The notes: generated by a model from the sequence alone, not told the origin. Positions 1 through 9,373 are shown, numbered from the stretch's first letter. The stretch is DNA of 64,000 nucleotides from Nitrosomonas ureae (GCF_900206265.1 NZ_LT907782.1:372001-436000), one strand, 5' to 3'. Made by a program: numbers and translations.

Positions 1-410
1 AACAGGTTAGGATACTAAAATTTTTGATTTTGTTTTGTTACGCAACATTATGTGTAGATTGCCACAAAAATATTTATGAATACAATAACAATCAGTTCTA
101 TTTCTAGAAAATTGGTGAATTGGACTTGGGCTCAACTGGCCTAACGACTAGGCAGCTATTACATGCTTTAACTGTCCACTATGCTGTTTTGAATCCGCTG
201 AGTGCAAAAGCATGATTGAGTGGCTGGGAGACTGTGTATACAGTAACTATTTAGCAATAATGCAGATAGACTGAACAGAAATTATATTATGTATCAATTC
301 ATTAAATACAATCTAAAACATATAGTATTTCTTACGTATCTCATATTTTTCTTTTACACGACCTCAGACCTTAACTATCGGCCCGGATTTTGAAAAGAAT
401 TTCATTTGTT
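1..410. other. Intergenic stretch without a recognised gene
   Basis: I see no coding frame of useful length, no tRNA-like fold and no clear terminator here. The sequence is AT-rich and lies downstream of the minus-strand oxidoreductase gene. It may contain the 3' flank of a gene to the left of the window. Confidence 0.4.
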
Positions 411-1412
411 CTATGAATCCACTGTCAATACAATTTTTCCAATAGGATGGCTTTGTTCAAGAAAATTCTGTGCTGCAGCAGCATCTCTTAGTGTGAAAGT
501 ACGCGCAATTTCCACCTGTAATTTGTGGGCATCAAATAATCCCGCGCATTGCCGCAGTATTTCACCTTGATGACGCTTTGCGTCTTCCAGTTCGAGTAAA
601 ACCGGCGTCAGCATTAATTCAAGGCTGAAACGCGCATTGCGTTTGCGAGCCTCGCTCCAATCAGTATCCGGTGCGGATTGCAGAATGGTTACGATGTCCC
701 CGTAGGGTTTGACGCAGTGGAAACAGTTTTGCAGTATTTCCGGTCCCACAGTGTCAAACACAATATCGACGCCGTTATCGTTTGTCCAGTGCAATACCTC
801 TGCGACGACATCCTGCGAGCGATAATTGATGACCAGATCTGCACCCAGGCGCTTTACAAAATTTGCTTTTGTTTCAGTGCTCACTGTAGTAATGACGCGA
901 GCCCCGGCCAGCTTAGCCAGTTGAATAGCGGCGTGGCCAACGCCGCCAGCACCAGCGTGGATCAATACAATGTGGTCTTGAGTGATGTGTGCCCGATCAT
1001 GCAATGCTTCCCATGCGGTAATAAAAACCAAGGGGACAGCGGCTGCCTGCTCGAAGGATAGCGAGCGTGGTTTTAAAGCGAGTAAGCTGGCGTCGACTTT
1101 TACATATTCGGCATAAGTACCTTGGCGGTTGTTAAAAGCGGGTTGAGAAAAATAAACTTCGTCACCCAGTTTGAAATTATCAACTTGCGCGCCTACGGCT
1201 TCTACAATACCAGCCCCGTCGCATCCCGGAATTACCGGAAAAGTGACAGGAAATCGTTCCGGATTGCTGCGAATCTTGCAGTCAATCGGGTTGATCCCGA
1301 TCGCTTTAATGCGCACTAAAACCTGATCTTCATTGCAATGATCAGACAGTGCGATATCTCCAAAATACAATATTTCCGCTGAACCACCTGCGTTAAAATA
1401 AACTGCTTTCAT
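411..1412 (-). CDS. NADPH:quinone oxidoreductase-like protein (MDR, zinc-free type)
   Basis: This 333-residue protein belongs to the medium-chain dehydrogenase/reductase superfamily. It starts with the GroES-like fold: the INPIDCKIR stretch (about residues 40-48) is followed by the substrate-domain signature around PGCDGAGIVEAVG. The Rossmann part carries the nucleotide-binding motif HAGAGGVGHAAIQLAK at about residues 152-167. The catalytic-zinc cysteine and the structural four-cysteine lobe of alcohol dehydrogenases are absent, which fits the quinone oxidoreductase/zeta-crystallin branch that reduces quinones or enones with NAD(P)H. It is probably cytosolic. The substrate cannot be told from sequence. 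The gene is convergent with nothing visible, and the small DUF465 gene lies just upstream on the same strand, about 36 bp away. Confidence 0.85.
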   Translation of the reverse strand: MKAVYFNAGGSAEILYFGDIALSDHCNEDQVLVRIKAIGINPIDCKIRSNPERFPVTFPVIPGCDGAGIVEAVGAQVDNFKLGDEVYFSQPAFNNRQGTYAEYVKVDASLLALKPRSLSFEQAAAVPLVFITAWEALHDRAHITQDHIVLIHAGAGGVGHAAIQLAKLAGARVITTVSTETKANFVKRLGADLVINYRSQDVVAEVLHWTNDNGVDIVFDTVGPEILQNCFHCVKPYGDIVTILQSAPDTDWSEARKRNARFSLELMLTPVLLELEDAKRHQGEILRQCAGLFDAHKLQVEIARTFTLRDAAAAQNFLEQSHPIGKIVLTVDS

Positions 1413-1448
1413 TTTTGCTCCGATAGCATGTTGACTGCGAGAAGGCCG

Positions 1449-1685
1449 TTAATTATTGGTAATCATGCTGTAGAGCTTATCTTTATGTAACAAGCGCTTC
1501 TTTTTCAATTCTTCTAAGTATTCGTCAGTGGTGTTTTCGATACCTTCTTCAATCCTGAGTATTTCACGGTTGAGGTCATGGTATTCCTCAAATAGACGAG
1601 CAAAGTGACTATCATGAGTTTTTAATTCATGAATGCGATCGTAATATTCAGGAAATTCGTGGTGTAAATCGTGTTTTTCTATCAT
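1449..1685 (-). CDS. DUF465 (YdcH-type) small coiled-coil protein
   Basis: This 78-residue, highly charged protein has the DUF465/YdcH pattern: an N-terminal HHEFPEYYDRIHELK segment, then FARLFEEYHDLNREILRIEEG and a C-terminal LKKKRLLHKDKLY helix. The family is short, two-helix and coiled-coil-like, widespread in proteobacteria and of unknown function. The length is typical. The ATG is preceded on the minus strand by an AT-rich region containing TTAGGAATT, a weak ribosome site. It is co-directional with the oxidoreductase downstream, with about 36 bp between them, so co-transcription is possible but not shown. Confidence 0.8.
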   Translation of the reverse strand: MIEKHDLHHEFPEYYDRIHELKTHDSHFARLFEEYHDLNREILRIEEGIENTTDEYLEELKKKRLLHKDKLYSMITNN

Positions 1686-2022
1686 GGCTAATTCCTAATT
1701 AGTTATATAAATTCAAGGTATAAGTTCTGGGCTATAAAAATTATTAATACTCAGTATGTTGCTATCATGTGTTTAAATTTTTTGTAAGTGACTCAAATTC
1801 TTATGCGTGATCCAAAGTTTACTGATATGTAATTAGACTTTGCAAGTTACCTGTAAATAAAGTTTTAAACAGCATTTATAGGAAATTTGTTTACATACAG
1901 CATAACTAAGCTACTGCTTTGCAAAGTCAAGTATATTTAAAGTTGTATCGATTCTTTTGAGTAAGCGAATTCAGCCTCGATGCGCTATAATTTCATGTTT
2001 ATGCGACTGTAAGGTTCAAACA
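1686..2022. other. Divergent intergenic region before ccmA
   Basis: This stretch separates the minus-strand DUF465 gene from the plus-strand ccm operon. It must contain promoters for both sides. It is AT-rich and I cannot pick a convincing -35/-10 pair or a regulator site. A longer reading frame for ccmA opens at 1957, but the family-like start is at 2023. Confidence 0.4.
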
Positions 2023-2637
2023 ATGTTGCAGGGTGTTAATCTTGCTTGTGTTCGTGGTGATCGCGAGCTTTTCAAGGATATCAACTTTTCTCTCGAGGCA
2101 GGTAGCTTGCTGCAAGTGCGCGGCCCTAATGGCAGTGGCAAGACCAGCTTATTACGCATGTTATGCGGCTTATCAAATCCCGCTGCGGGTGAAATTCTCT
2201 GGAACGGTACTTCGATCCGATTGCTAGGTGGAGATTATTTTGCGGATGTCACTTATATTGGCCATTTAAGTGGTACCAAAGATGATTTGACGGTTATCGA
2301 GAATTTACGTATCTCAAGTGCACTGGCCGGTTTTGAAATTACCTCTAACCAGGCTAATGAAGCGCTGAAACATATGGGACTGAAGGGCAGAGAGGCATTG
2401 CCCGCCAAGGTTTTATCGCAGGGACAGCGTCGTCGCGTTGCTTTAGCGAGGTTATTGGTCTGCAGTACTACTTTATGGATACTTGATGAGCCATTAGTTG
2501 CACTGGATGTCATGGCCGTTAAATTGATTCAAGGATTGCTGGAGCAACATTTGCAACAAGGTGGCGTGATTGTGATGACAACGCATCAGGAAATTGAGGT
2601 GACCGCAGCATCAATTATGCAATTGCATTTGGCTTAA
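2023..2637 (+). CDS. ccmA: CcmA, haem exporter ATPase
   Basis: CcmA is the ATPase of the CcmAB complex, which with CcmCDE powers release of holo-CcmE in cytochrome c maturation System I. From the ATG at 2023 the protein is 204 residues, the family norm. The frame opens 22 codons earlier, but that extension is cysteine-rich and unlike the family. The Walker A motif is GPNGSGKTS (34-42), the ABC signature is LSQGQRRR and Walker B is LWILDEP. It is the first gene of the ccmABCDEFGHI cluster, and ccmB follows after one base, so the two are almost certainly translationally coupled. Confidence 0.95.
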   Translation: MLQGVNLACVRGDRELFKDINFSLEAGSLLQVRGPNGSGKTSLLRMLCGLSNPAAGEILWNGTSIRLLGGDYFADVTYIGHLSGTKDDLTVIENLRISSALAGFEITSNQANEALKHMGLKGREALPAKVLSQGQRRRVALARLLVCSTTLWILDEPLVALDVMAVKLIQGLLEQHLQQGGVIVMTTHQEIEVTAASIMQLHLA

Positions 2638-2638
2638 T

Positions 2639-3298
2639 ATGTTTATGTGGATAATTAAACGCGATTTATTATTGGCAATGAGGCGCCAATCCGATGTATT
2701 GACTACATTATTTTTTTTCATCATCGTGGTGAGTTTGTTTCCCCTGAGCGTTGGGCCTGAAATGAATATGTTACGCACAATGGCACCCGGTGTAGTTTGG
2801 GTGGCAGCCTTATTGGCTTCGATGTTATCTCTGGGAAGAATGTTTGCAAATGATTATGTTGATGGGACATTGGAGCAGATGTTGGTATCGCCTCAATCAC
2901 TATCACTGTTAGTGCTTGGTAAAGCGTTTGCGCATTGGCTGGTAACCGGAGTGCCGCTTGTTTTAATGGCACCGGTATTGGGGATTCAGTACGATTTGCC
3001 AGCTGATGCACTATTTGTTCTGACGGTTGCATTATTATTGGGGACGCCGGTTTTAAGCTTGATCGGAGCGATTGGCGCAGGATTGACTCTGGGATTGCGA
3101 GGAGGGGGAGTATTGGTTTCGTTATTAGTATTACCTCTTTATATTCCTATATTGATTTTTGGAGCCGGCGCGGTTGAAGCTAATATGGCAGGGATGGATT
3201 TTGACGCGCATTTATCATTGATTGGTGCATTTTTACTGGTTTCGATTGTGCTAGCACCTTGGGCTGCGGCTGCATCCTTGCGCGTTTCTTTAGAATAA
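2639..3298 (+). CDS. ccmB: CcmB, haem exporter membrane subunit
   Basis: This 219-residue integral membrane protein has about six hydrophobic helices and is the permease partner of CcmA in the inner membrane. Recognisable family stretches are RRQSDVLTTLFFF near the N-terminus and FANDYVDGTLEQMLVSP at about residues 69-85. The start lies one base after the ccmA stop. About 165 bp separate it from ccmC, a wider gap than elsewhere in the operon. Confidence 0.95.
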   Translation: MFMWIIKRDLLLAMRRQSDVLTTLFFFIIVVSLFPLSVGPEMNMLRTMAPGVVWVAALLASMLSLGRMFANDYVDGTLEQMLVSPQSLSLLVLGKAFAHWLVTGVPLVLMAPVLGIQYDLPADALFVLTVALLLGTPVLSLIGAIGAGLTLGLRGGGVLVSLLVLPLYIPILIFGAGAVEANMAGMDFDAHLSLIGAFLLVSIVLAPWAAAASLRVSLE

Positions 3299-3438
3299 TT
3301 GAAGTGCCATTTTTGAATTTATTTCAATATCATCTCATCAATTAAGGGTAATTTATTATGCCTTTTATATAATTTCTGATTTTTTGGTATAAAATTACAG
3401 GCTAAGAAAATTGGGGATAGTCGAGAGGTAAAATTAAC

Positions 3439-3474
3439 ATGAAAAATTTTATTAATATTGAATATGGCAATTAA
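3439..3474 (+). promoter_or_regulatory. Possible 11-codon leader ORF overlapping the ccmC start
   Basis: An ATG at 3439 is preceded by GAGAGG (3423-3428), a good Shine-Dalgarno match. It opens an 11-codon frame ending in TAA at 3472-3474, which overlaps the proposed ccmC ATG at 3464 in another frame. The ccmC start itself has no clear ribosome site, so translational coupling through this mini-ORF is possible. This rests on base-level inspection only. Confidence 0.35.
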
Positions 3475-4210
3475 TTGGTTTAAGTACTCTTCTCCTGCCA
3501 GTTTTTATTCATTGGCGGGAAAAATGATTCCGATATTTGTTTTTGTTTCTGTGGTATTGCTAGTGGCAGGACTCTATGTCGGTTTTTTTGTTGCGCCAAC
3601 CGATTTTCAACAAGGTGAGGCTTATCGGATTATTTTCATACACGTACCCGCAGCGTGGATGTCAATGTTTCTATATGTGGTGATGGCATTTTGGGCAGGT
3701 ATGGGATTGGCTTTTAATACACGATTGTCTTCTATGCTTGCAACTGCAATTGCACCAACCGGTGCCATGTTCACTTTTATCGCGTTATGGACTGGTGCGT
3801 TATGGGGGAAACCCATGTGGGGAACCTGGTGGGTATGGGATGCGCGATTAACTTCTGAATTAATCTTGTTTTTTCTCTATATTGGGTTCATGTCGTTACA
3901 GGCAGCAATTGATGATCCACGACGTGCTGATAAAGCTGGCGCAATCATTGCCTTGGTTGGCGTCATCAATATACCGATTATTTATTTTTCAGTACAGTGG
4001 TGGAATACTCTGCACCAAGGTGCATCGGTAAGCATCAATCAAGCGCCTGCAATGGCGACGACGATGTTGACCGGTATGCTGATTATGGTACTCGCTAGTT
4101 GGATGTATTCTATTGCAGTAATATTAAAGCGAACACGCGTTATTATTCTTGAGCGAGAAAGTCATACGGCCTGGGTGACTGAGCTACAAAAGAAAGGAGC
4201 TTTATTGTGA
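3464..4210 (+). CDS. ccmC: CcmC, haem delivery protein (WWD family)
   Basis: CcmC binds haem at the periplasmic face and passes it to CcmE. The 248-residue protein has six membrane helices and the WWD signature WGTWWVWDARLTSELILFF at about residues 118-136. Flanking histidines (FIHVPAAWMS and NTLHQGAS) match the two axial haem ligands of the family. I chose the ATG at 3464, giving MAINWFKYSSP. A TTG at 3458 would add two residues. It overlaps ccmD by four bases (GTGA). Confidence 0.95.
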   Translation: MAINWFKYSSPASFYSLAGKMIPIFVFVSVVLLVAGLYVGFFVAPTDFQQGEAYRIIFIHVPAAWMSMFLYVVMAFWAGMGLAFNTRLSSMLATAIAPTGAMFTFIALWTGALWGKPMWGTWWVWDARLTSELILFFLYIGFMSLQAAIDDPRRADKAGAIIALVGVINIPIIYFSVQWWNTLHQGASVSINQAPAMATTMLTGMLIMVLASWMYSIAVILKRTRVIILERESHTAWVTELQKKGALL

Positions 4211-4404
4211 TTTGGTCAAGCTGGTCAGAGTTTTTCTCAATGGGAGGATATGGACTCTATGTTTGGGGATCATATATTGTAACGTTCATGTGTATAGTTG
4301 GTGAAATTCTGTTAATTTCAAATCGTCGACGAACTTTAGAAAAACAATATAGTCACATCGAAGACTTAGATAATAATGAGACAAAAAATGAAACCACGTC
4401 ATAA
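4207..4404 (+). CDS. ccmD: CcmD, small haem exporter subunit
   Basis: CcmD is a small single-pass membrane protein needed for release of holo-CcmE from CcmABC. This 65-residue protein begins with GTG overlapping the ccmC stop. It has the family's N-terminal [18 protein letters not shown] segment leading into one membrane helix, then a basic stretch (NRRRTLEKQ) and a polar tail. Its 3' end overlaps ccmE. Confidence 0.92.
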   Translation: MIWSSWSEFFSMGGYGLYVWGSYIVTFMCIVGEILLISNRRRTLEKQYSHIEDLDNNETKNETTS

Positions 4405-4837
4405 GAAGCTTGTAATGATAGTCTCTGGAGTTACTGCATTAGGAGTTGCTGCTATTTTGGTATTAAACGCTTTTCAAAGTAATCTGGTGTTTTTCTTTAG
4501 CCCATCTCAAGTTATCGCGAATGAAGCGCCAATTGGTAAAAGTTTTCGCATTGGTGGATTGGTTGCAGAAGGCAGTGTTAAGCGTGATGATGGATCGACT
4601 ACGGTACATTTTTCGGTGACAGATACGGCGGAAACAATCCCTGTTGTATACACAGGTATTCTGCCTGATTTGTTTCGAGAAGGTAAGGGGGTGGTTGCGC
4701 AAGGAAAAATATCTGCTGAAGGTATTTTTTTGGCTGATGAAGTTCTTGCTAAGCACGATGAAAATTATATGCCGCCTGAGGCTGCCGAAGCTCTAGAGAA
4801 AGCTGCTAAAGCACAGAAAGCATCTCTGGTACAGTAA
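4388..4837 (+). CDS. ccmE: CcmE, periplasmic haem chaperone
   Basis: CcmE binds haem covalently through a histidine and passes it to CcmF. The 149-residue protein has an N-terminal membrane anchor (about residues 6-28) and an OB-fold domain. The haem-binding HDENY motif has its histidine at about residue 123 and the axial tyrosine at about 127, followed by MPPE and an alanine- and lysine-rich tail. I chose ATG 4388 (MKPRHKK), the usual family start; an in-frame ATG at 4376 would add four residues. Either start lies inside the end of ccmD. Confidence 0.93.
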   Translation: MKPRHKKLVMIVSGVTALGVAAILVLNAFQSNLVFFFSPSQVIANEAPIGKSFRIGGLVAEGSVKRDDGSTTVHFSVTDTAETIPVVYTGILPDLFREGKGVVAQGKISAEGIFLADEVLAKHDENYMPPEAAEALEKAAKAQKASLVQ

Positions 4838-4843
4838 GGTTTT

Positions 4844-4881
4844 CCCTGAAAAGTTAATAAATTAATATTTGCTTTTCAGGG
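4844..4881 (+). terminator. Stem-loop between ccmE and ccmF
   Basis: CCCTGAAAAG (4844-4853) and CTTTTCAGGG (4872-4881) form a perfect 10-bp inverted repeat around an AT-rich 18-base loop. It is followed by AGTTCAATTTTTAA, which gives a poor terminator tail. It sits in the largest gap inside the ccm operon after ccmB-ccmC. It could be a partial terminator or an mRNA stabiliser that sets the CcmF level. Confidence 0.45.
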
Positions 4882-4929
4882 GAGTTCAATTTTTAATCCT
4901 GAATAATTTTTTAATTCTTAAATAAAATC

Positions 4930-6984
4930 ATGATTCCAGAAATTGGTAATTTTTCTTTAATACTTGCTCTCCTACTGGCTACTTTGCAAGGAACATTGCC
5001 TATTATTGGCGCAGCACGTGGTATTCCTTCCTGGATAGCATTGGCGAGACCTGTAGTTCAGGGGCAATTTGTATTTGTACTGATTGCATTCTTTTGTTTG
5101 GCATATTCTTTTGTCAGTAGCGACTTCTCTGTTTTAAATGTAGCCAACAATTCGAATACAGAATTACCATTTCATTTTCGATTGGCTGCGACGTGGGGAT
5201 CTCATGAAGGTTCTTTATTGTTATGGGTTTTGATGCTTGCCAGTTGGTCTGTTGCAGTCAGTGTCTTTAGTAAGCAGTTGCCAGATGATGTTGTTGCAAG
5301 AGTAATTGGAGTTTTAGGCCTGGTCAGTATCGGTTTTTTGGTATTTATGTTATTTACCTCAAATCCATTTGATCGTTTATTACCTGCTGCAACGGAAGGA
5401 AGTGATTTGAATCCTTTGTTGCAAGATTTTGGCATGGTAGTGCATCCGCCTATGCTCTATATGGGGTATGTAGGGTTTTCGGTTGCTTTTGCTTTCGCTA
5501 TCGCCGCGTTATTGAGCGGGAAGCTGGATGCGACGTGGGCGCGCTGGTCACGTCCATGGACGATTATTGCCTGGGTATTTTTGACAATTGGAATTATGCT
5601 CGGTAGCTGGTGGGCCTATTATGAATTAGGCTGGGGCGGCTGGTGGTTCTGGGATCCGGTAGAGAACGCATCTTTTATGCCGTGGCTTGTTGGTACAGCT
5701 TTAGTTCATTCGCTTGCGGTTACTGAAAAACGCGGTAGTTTCAAAAGCTGGACAGTTTTATTGGCAATTAGCACATTCGCGCTGAGTTTGTTGGGAACAT
5801 TTTTAGTGCGCTCAGGTGTTTTAACTTCTGTTCATGCATTTGCAACCGATCCTGCCCGGGGTGTATTTATCCTTGCTTTTCTTGTGATTGTGATTAGCTG
5901 TGCATTATTATTGTTCGCATGGCGTGCGCCAAAAGTTGGCTTAGGAGGCAGATTTGACTTGCTCTCGCGCGAATCAATGTTGCTGGCTAATAATATATTG
6001 TTGCTAGTCGCAGCGGCAAGTGTATTGTTGGGAACACTTTACCCATTGATTATTGATGCTCTTGGTTTGGGTAAATTATCGGTAGGCCCTCCATTCTTTG
6101 AGGCAGTTTTTGTACCAATCATGACACCGGCGATTTTCTTGATCGGTATTGGGCCTATTTCACGTTGGAAACAGATGAGTTTGCCAGCACTGGCTGTTCG
6201 TTTACGCTGGGCGTTTGGAATAAGTGTAGTTTCTGCTCTCATGACACCTTTTTTTATGGGCGAATGGAAACCGATGGTTAGCTTTGGTTTACTGCTTGCA
6301 TTCTGGATTATTGTGTGTGCATTTGTTAATTTAAAGCATCGTCTGAATAACTCCGGAAAAGGGAGTCTGTTTACTAAACTGGCTAAACAGTCAAGAAGCT
6401 ATTACGGAATGCATTGTGCACATATCGGAGTGGCGGTATTTATTATCGGTGTAACGCTAGTAAACAGCTATGAAACTGAAAAAGATGTACGTATGGAAAT
6501 TGGCAGCAAGGTAACGGTTGGTGGCTATGTTTTTCAGTTTAATGGTACCAGTGATGCCGTTGGTCCAAACTATAAAGCTGTGAAAGGTGATATTTCTGTT
6601 TTTAAAGATGATCAATTTATTCGCACTTTATATCCGGAAAAGCGTACTTATAATGCTTCGGGTATGGCAATGACTGAAGCGGCGATCGATACGGGGTTTT
6701 TTCGTGATTTATATGTTGCTTTAGGAGAGCCGTTATCGAATGGCGTCTGGGTGGTTCGTGCTTATCATAAACCGTTTGTGGATTGGATATGGTTTGGGTG
6801 TATATTGATGGCAATGGGGGGGATTACCTCAATTACCGATCGGCGTTATCGTCTTAAGATTACTAAAAAGGAATCTGCTGCTACGAGCGATATTGAATCG
6901 AAAAAGCAAACCGAAGGCACGCCCGCAGCAGTTGCATCTGCAACAACCAAGGTTGAATTGGCTACGGAGGCCACAAAGTTATGA
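4930..6984 (+). CDS. ccmF: CcmF, cytochrome c haem lyase core subunit
   Basis: CcmF is the large membrane subunit that, with CcmH and CcmI, joins haem to the CXXCH cysteines of apocytochromes. The 684-residue protein has many membrane helices and the WWD motif WGGWWFWDPVENASFMPWL at about residues 235-253. Conserved histidines are visible, for example HEGSLLLW and MVVHPPMLYMGY. The last about 50 residues form a polar, alanine- and threonine-rich tail after the final membrane helix. Its stop overlaps the ccmG start (ATGA). Confidence 0.96.
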   Translation: MIPEIGNFSLILALLLATLQGTLPIIGAARGIPSWIALARPVVQGQFVFVLIAFFCLAYSFVSSDFSVLNVANNSNTELPFHFRLAATWGSHEGSLLLWVLMLASWSVAVSVFSKQLPDDVVARVIGVLGLVSIGFLVFMLFTSNPFDRLLPAATEGSDLNPLLQDFGMVVHPPMLYMGYVGFSVAFAFAIAALLSGKLDATWARWSRPWTIIAWVFLTIGIMLGSWWAYYELGWGGWWFWDPVENASFMPWLVGTALVHSLAVTEKRGSFKSWTVLLAISTFALSLLGTFLVRSGVLTSVHAFATDPARGVFILAFLVIVISCALLLFAWRAPKVGLGGRFDLLSRESMLLANNILLLVAAASVLLGTLYPLIIDALGLGKLSVGPPFFEAVFVPIMTPAIFLIGIGPISRWKQMSLPALAVRLRWAFGISVVSALMTPFFMGEWKPMVSFGLLLAFWIIVCAFVNLKHRLNNSGKGSLFTKLAKQSRSYYGMHCAHIGVAVFIIGVTLVNSYETEKDVRMEIGSKVTVGGYVFQFNGTSDAVGPNYKAVKGDISVFKDDQFIRTLYPEKRTYNASGMAMTEAAIDTGFFRDLYVALGEPLSNGVWVVRAYHKPFVDWIWFGCILMAMGGITSITDRRYRLKITKKESAATSDIESKKQTEGTPAAVASATTKVELATEATKL

Positions 6985-7511
6985 TGCGGTATTTGATGCC
7001 TCTAGCCATTTTTATGGTATTGGCCGTTTTTTTACTGGTTGGGTTGACATTAAACCCTCGGCAAGTGCCTTCACCGCTGATTGATAAACCGGCCCCAAAA
7101 TTTCAACTTAATCAACTGCATGAACCAGAAAAGATAATGTCTTCAGAGGATAATCTTGGAAAAGTTTGGATGCTCAACGTATGGGCGTCTTGGTGTGTTG
7201 CATGTCGTGATGAGCATCCTTTGTTGGTGCAATTGGCAAATTCGGGGATCATTCCAATTTATGGTCTCAATTACAAAGATGAACGCAATACAGCGTTGCA
7301 ATGGTTAAAACGCTATGGCGATCCTTATGCCATAAGCATTGTAGATATCGATGGAAAGGTTGGAATTGATTACGGTGTTTATGGTGTTCCGGAAACTTAT
7401 GTAATCGATAAAAAAGGAATTATCAGACACAAGCAAATTGGACCTGTTACAGTAGATTCACTTGAAAAGACAATTCTTCCTTTAATTAAAGAATTACAGA
7501 ATCAAGCATAA
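6981..7511 (+). CDS. ccmG: CcmG/DsbE, thiol:disulfide oxidoreductase
   Basis: CcmG keeps the apocytochrome haem-binding cysteines reduced in the periplasm. The 176-residue protein has an N-terminal signal anchor (about residues 5-24) and a thioredoxin fold with active site WCVAC (cysteines 72 and 75) in NVWASWCVACRDEHP. The cis-proline loop is YGVPETYVID, as expected. It overlaps ccmF by four bases and lies 33 bp before ccmH. Confidence 0.94.
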   Translation: MMRYLMPLAIFMVLAVFLLVGLTLNPRQVPSPLIDKPAPKFQLNQLHEPEKIMSSEDNLGKVWMLNVWASWCVACRDEHPLLVQLANSGIIPIYGLNYKDERNTALQWLKRYGDPYAISIVDIDGKVGIDYGVYGVPETYVIDKKGIIRHKQIGPVTVDSLEKTILPLIKELQNQA

Positions 7512-7544
7512 AAATTTTTAAGTTAAATGTAAGGATCGATTTTC

Positions 7545-8045
7545 ATGACATGTCAGCTCGGTAATGTAGTAAAGATTATCATTTTTACTTTGGTACTATT
7601 CTTAGTTTCTCCACTTAGCGTATGCGCAAAAGAAGCTATACCTGTCGCTGAAGATCCAGAGATTGAAAAAAGAATGTTGGCATTGACCGTAGATTTACGT
7701 TGCTTGGTTTGTCAAAATGAATCCATTGCAGATTCCAGGGCGGAATTTTCCAATGATATTCGCCGTGAAATTCGCGAACAGATAAAAGCCAACAAAACAG
7801 ATAAAGAGATTGTGCAGTTTCTGGTTGATCGATACGGAGATTTTGTTCTTTATAATCCCCCTATGAAACCCACGACCATTCTTTTATGGTTTGGTCCGGT
7901 CATTTTGTTCATGATTGGATTAGGTTCACTAGTTGTTTATTTAAGGCGTCGACGGTTACAAATAGAGGATGTAGCGCTTTCACCAGAGCAGCTTAATGAA
8001 GCGGAAGCATTATTGAATGAGAATAAAAAAGGTAAGGGCGTATGA
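7545..8045 (+). CDS. ccmH: CcmH, apocytochrome thiol reductase subunit
   Basis: CcmH works with CcmG to keep apocytochrome cysteines reduced and available to CcmF. The 166-residue protein has a signal peptide (about residues 8-28) and the family motif LRCLVCQNESIADS with redox cysteines at 53 and 56. One C-terminal membrane helix (about 113-132) is followed by a basic RRRRLQ stretch. A ribosome site AAGGA lies upstream of its ATG. Its end overlaps ccmI by four bases (ATGA). Confidence 0.95.
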   Translation: MTCQLGNVVKIIIFTLVLFLVSPLSVCAKEAIPVAEDPEIEKRMLALTVDLRCLVCQNESIADSRAEFSNDIRREIREQIKANKTDKEIVQFLVDRYGDFVLYNPPMKPTTILLWFGPVILFMIGLGSLVVYLRRRRLQIEDVALSPEQLNEAEALLNENKKGKGV

Positions 8046-9373
8046 CGGCTTTTTGGGTTATTTCCGGAATTTTTATTGTTACAGCACTATTGTTTATCAT
8101 TCCAACCTTATTACGGAATAAGGACACTCAGCTTAAAAACCTGGAACATGATGCGATTAATATTACAGTCTATCGTGATCAGCTTGCTGAGCTTGATAAA
8201 GACTTGGAAAATGACATCCTAAGTCAAGAACAGTATAGTAAGAGCAAGCAGGAACTCCAGCAACGTATGTTGCAAGACGTTACTAAACATGAAGAAGTCG
8301 TTCTTAAAAAAAATAAGAAAATTCATAACATTGTGCTCTCAGTAATGATTGTGCTGATGTTCCCGCTCGGTGCAGTTTTTCTGTATTTGAATATTGGTGA
8401 TACGCGCGGATTATTACCACAAGAGCAACTTGCCAGTGCAACACAAATGAACCGAGGTAACAGTGGCGATGATCTCTCAGGCCATGATTTCTCAGCTGCA
8501 TTGGAAGCCTTGATTGCTAGGTTGAGTAATAATCCAGAAGATATTGAAGGTTGGATAATGTTAGGTCGCACTTACACAGCAATGGAGCGCTACACGGAAG
8601 CAAGCAATACATATGCAAAACTGGTGGAATTGATACCTAATAACCCTCAAATTTTAAGCGATTATGCCCGTGTATTGGGACTGAGAAATCAAGGAACCCT
8701 GGCTGGAAAGCCAACCGAGCTGCTTTATGAAGCACTTAGGATTGATCCGGAATATCCACCGGCACTAGCACTTGCAGGCCATGCAGAATTTGAGCAGGAA
8801 AAATATAATGAAGCTTCGGCGCATTGGGAGAAATTACTGGTGACCATACCTTCTGATTCCCCTTTGGCGAAGTCTGTCAAGGATAGTATTGCTGAAGCCA
8901 AGTTATTGGCATCAAGCGGTAAAGGGAATGCTTCGGACCAGCATATTGCGGCGAATGATGCAGTAGTGGAAAAAAAAGATATCCAGCCCGTTAATAATAC
9001 TTCAGCAACTGAGCCCATCAAGACAATCGCACTTTCAGTATCTGGACAGGTAAATATTCAGCCTGAATTGGTTTCGAAACTAACACCTAGCGATACTTTG
9101 TTTATTTATGCACGGGCAAGTACCGGACCTAAGATGCCCTTAGCAATTTTGCGCTTGAAAGCCAGTGATCTTCCAGCAACTTTTACACTGACAGACGATA
9201 TGGCGATGATGCCTACAATGAAAATGTCCAGCTTCCCAGAAATTGTTATTGAAGCAAGAATTTCTAAATCTGGTCAGGCTGTTCCTTCGAGTGGCGATTT
9301 GCAAGGATTTAGCAAACCAGTTAAGCTTGGCAGCGATAACATTGCAATAATGATCGATAAGCAAATACCATAA
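8042..9373 (+). CDS. ccmI: CcmI, apocytochrome chaperone with TPR domain
   Basis: CcmI binds the C-terminus of apocytochrome c and delivers it to the CcmFH complex. The 443-residue protein has two membrane helices (about residues 3-22 and 97-117) flanking a charged cytoplasmic loop. A periplasmic TPR region follows (about 145-290; for example NPEDIEGWIMLGRTYTAMERY and YPPALALAGHAEFEQEKY). The C-terminal domain (about 325-440) resembles the beta-rich CcmI/CycH tail. The gene overlaps ccmH and is the last ccm gene, with bcp four bases further on. Confidence 0.93.
   Translation: MTAFWVISGIFIVTALLFIIPTLLRNKDTQLKNLEHDAINITVYRDQLAELDKDLENDILSQEQYSKSKQELQQRMLQDVTKHEEVVLKKNKKIHNIVLSVMIVLMFPLGAVFLYLNIGDTRGLLPQEQLASATQMNRGNSGDDLSGHDFSAALEALIARLSNNPEDIEGWIMLGRTYTAMERYTEASNTYAKLVELIPNNPQILSDYARVLGLRNQGTLAGKPTELLYEALRIDPEYPPALALAGHAEFEQEKYNEASAHWEKLLVTIPSDSPLAKSVKDSIAEAKLLASSGKGNASDQHIAANDAVVEKKDIQPVNNTSATEPIKTIALSVSGQVNIQPELVSKLTPSDTLFIYARASTGPKMPLAILRLKASDLPATFTLTDDMAMMPTMKMSSFPEIVIEARISKSGQAVPSSGDLQGFSKPVKLGSDNIAIMIDKQIP

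Noticed and set aside
678..1061. A 127-codon plus-strand frame
   Set aside because: It is fully antisense to the quinone-oxidoreductase-like gene, whose motifs are clear.
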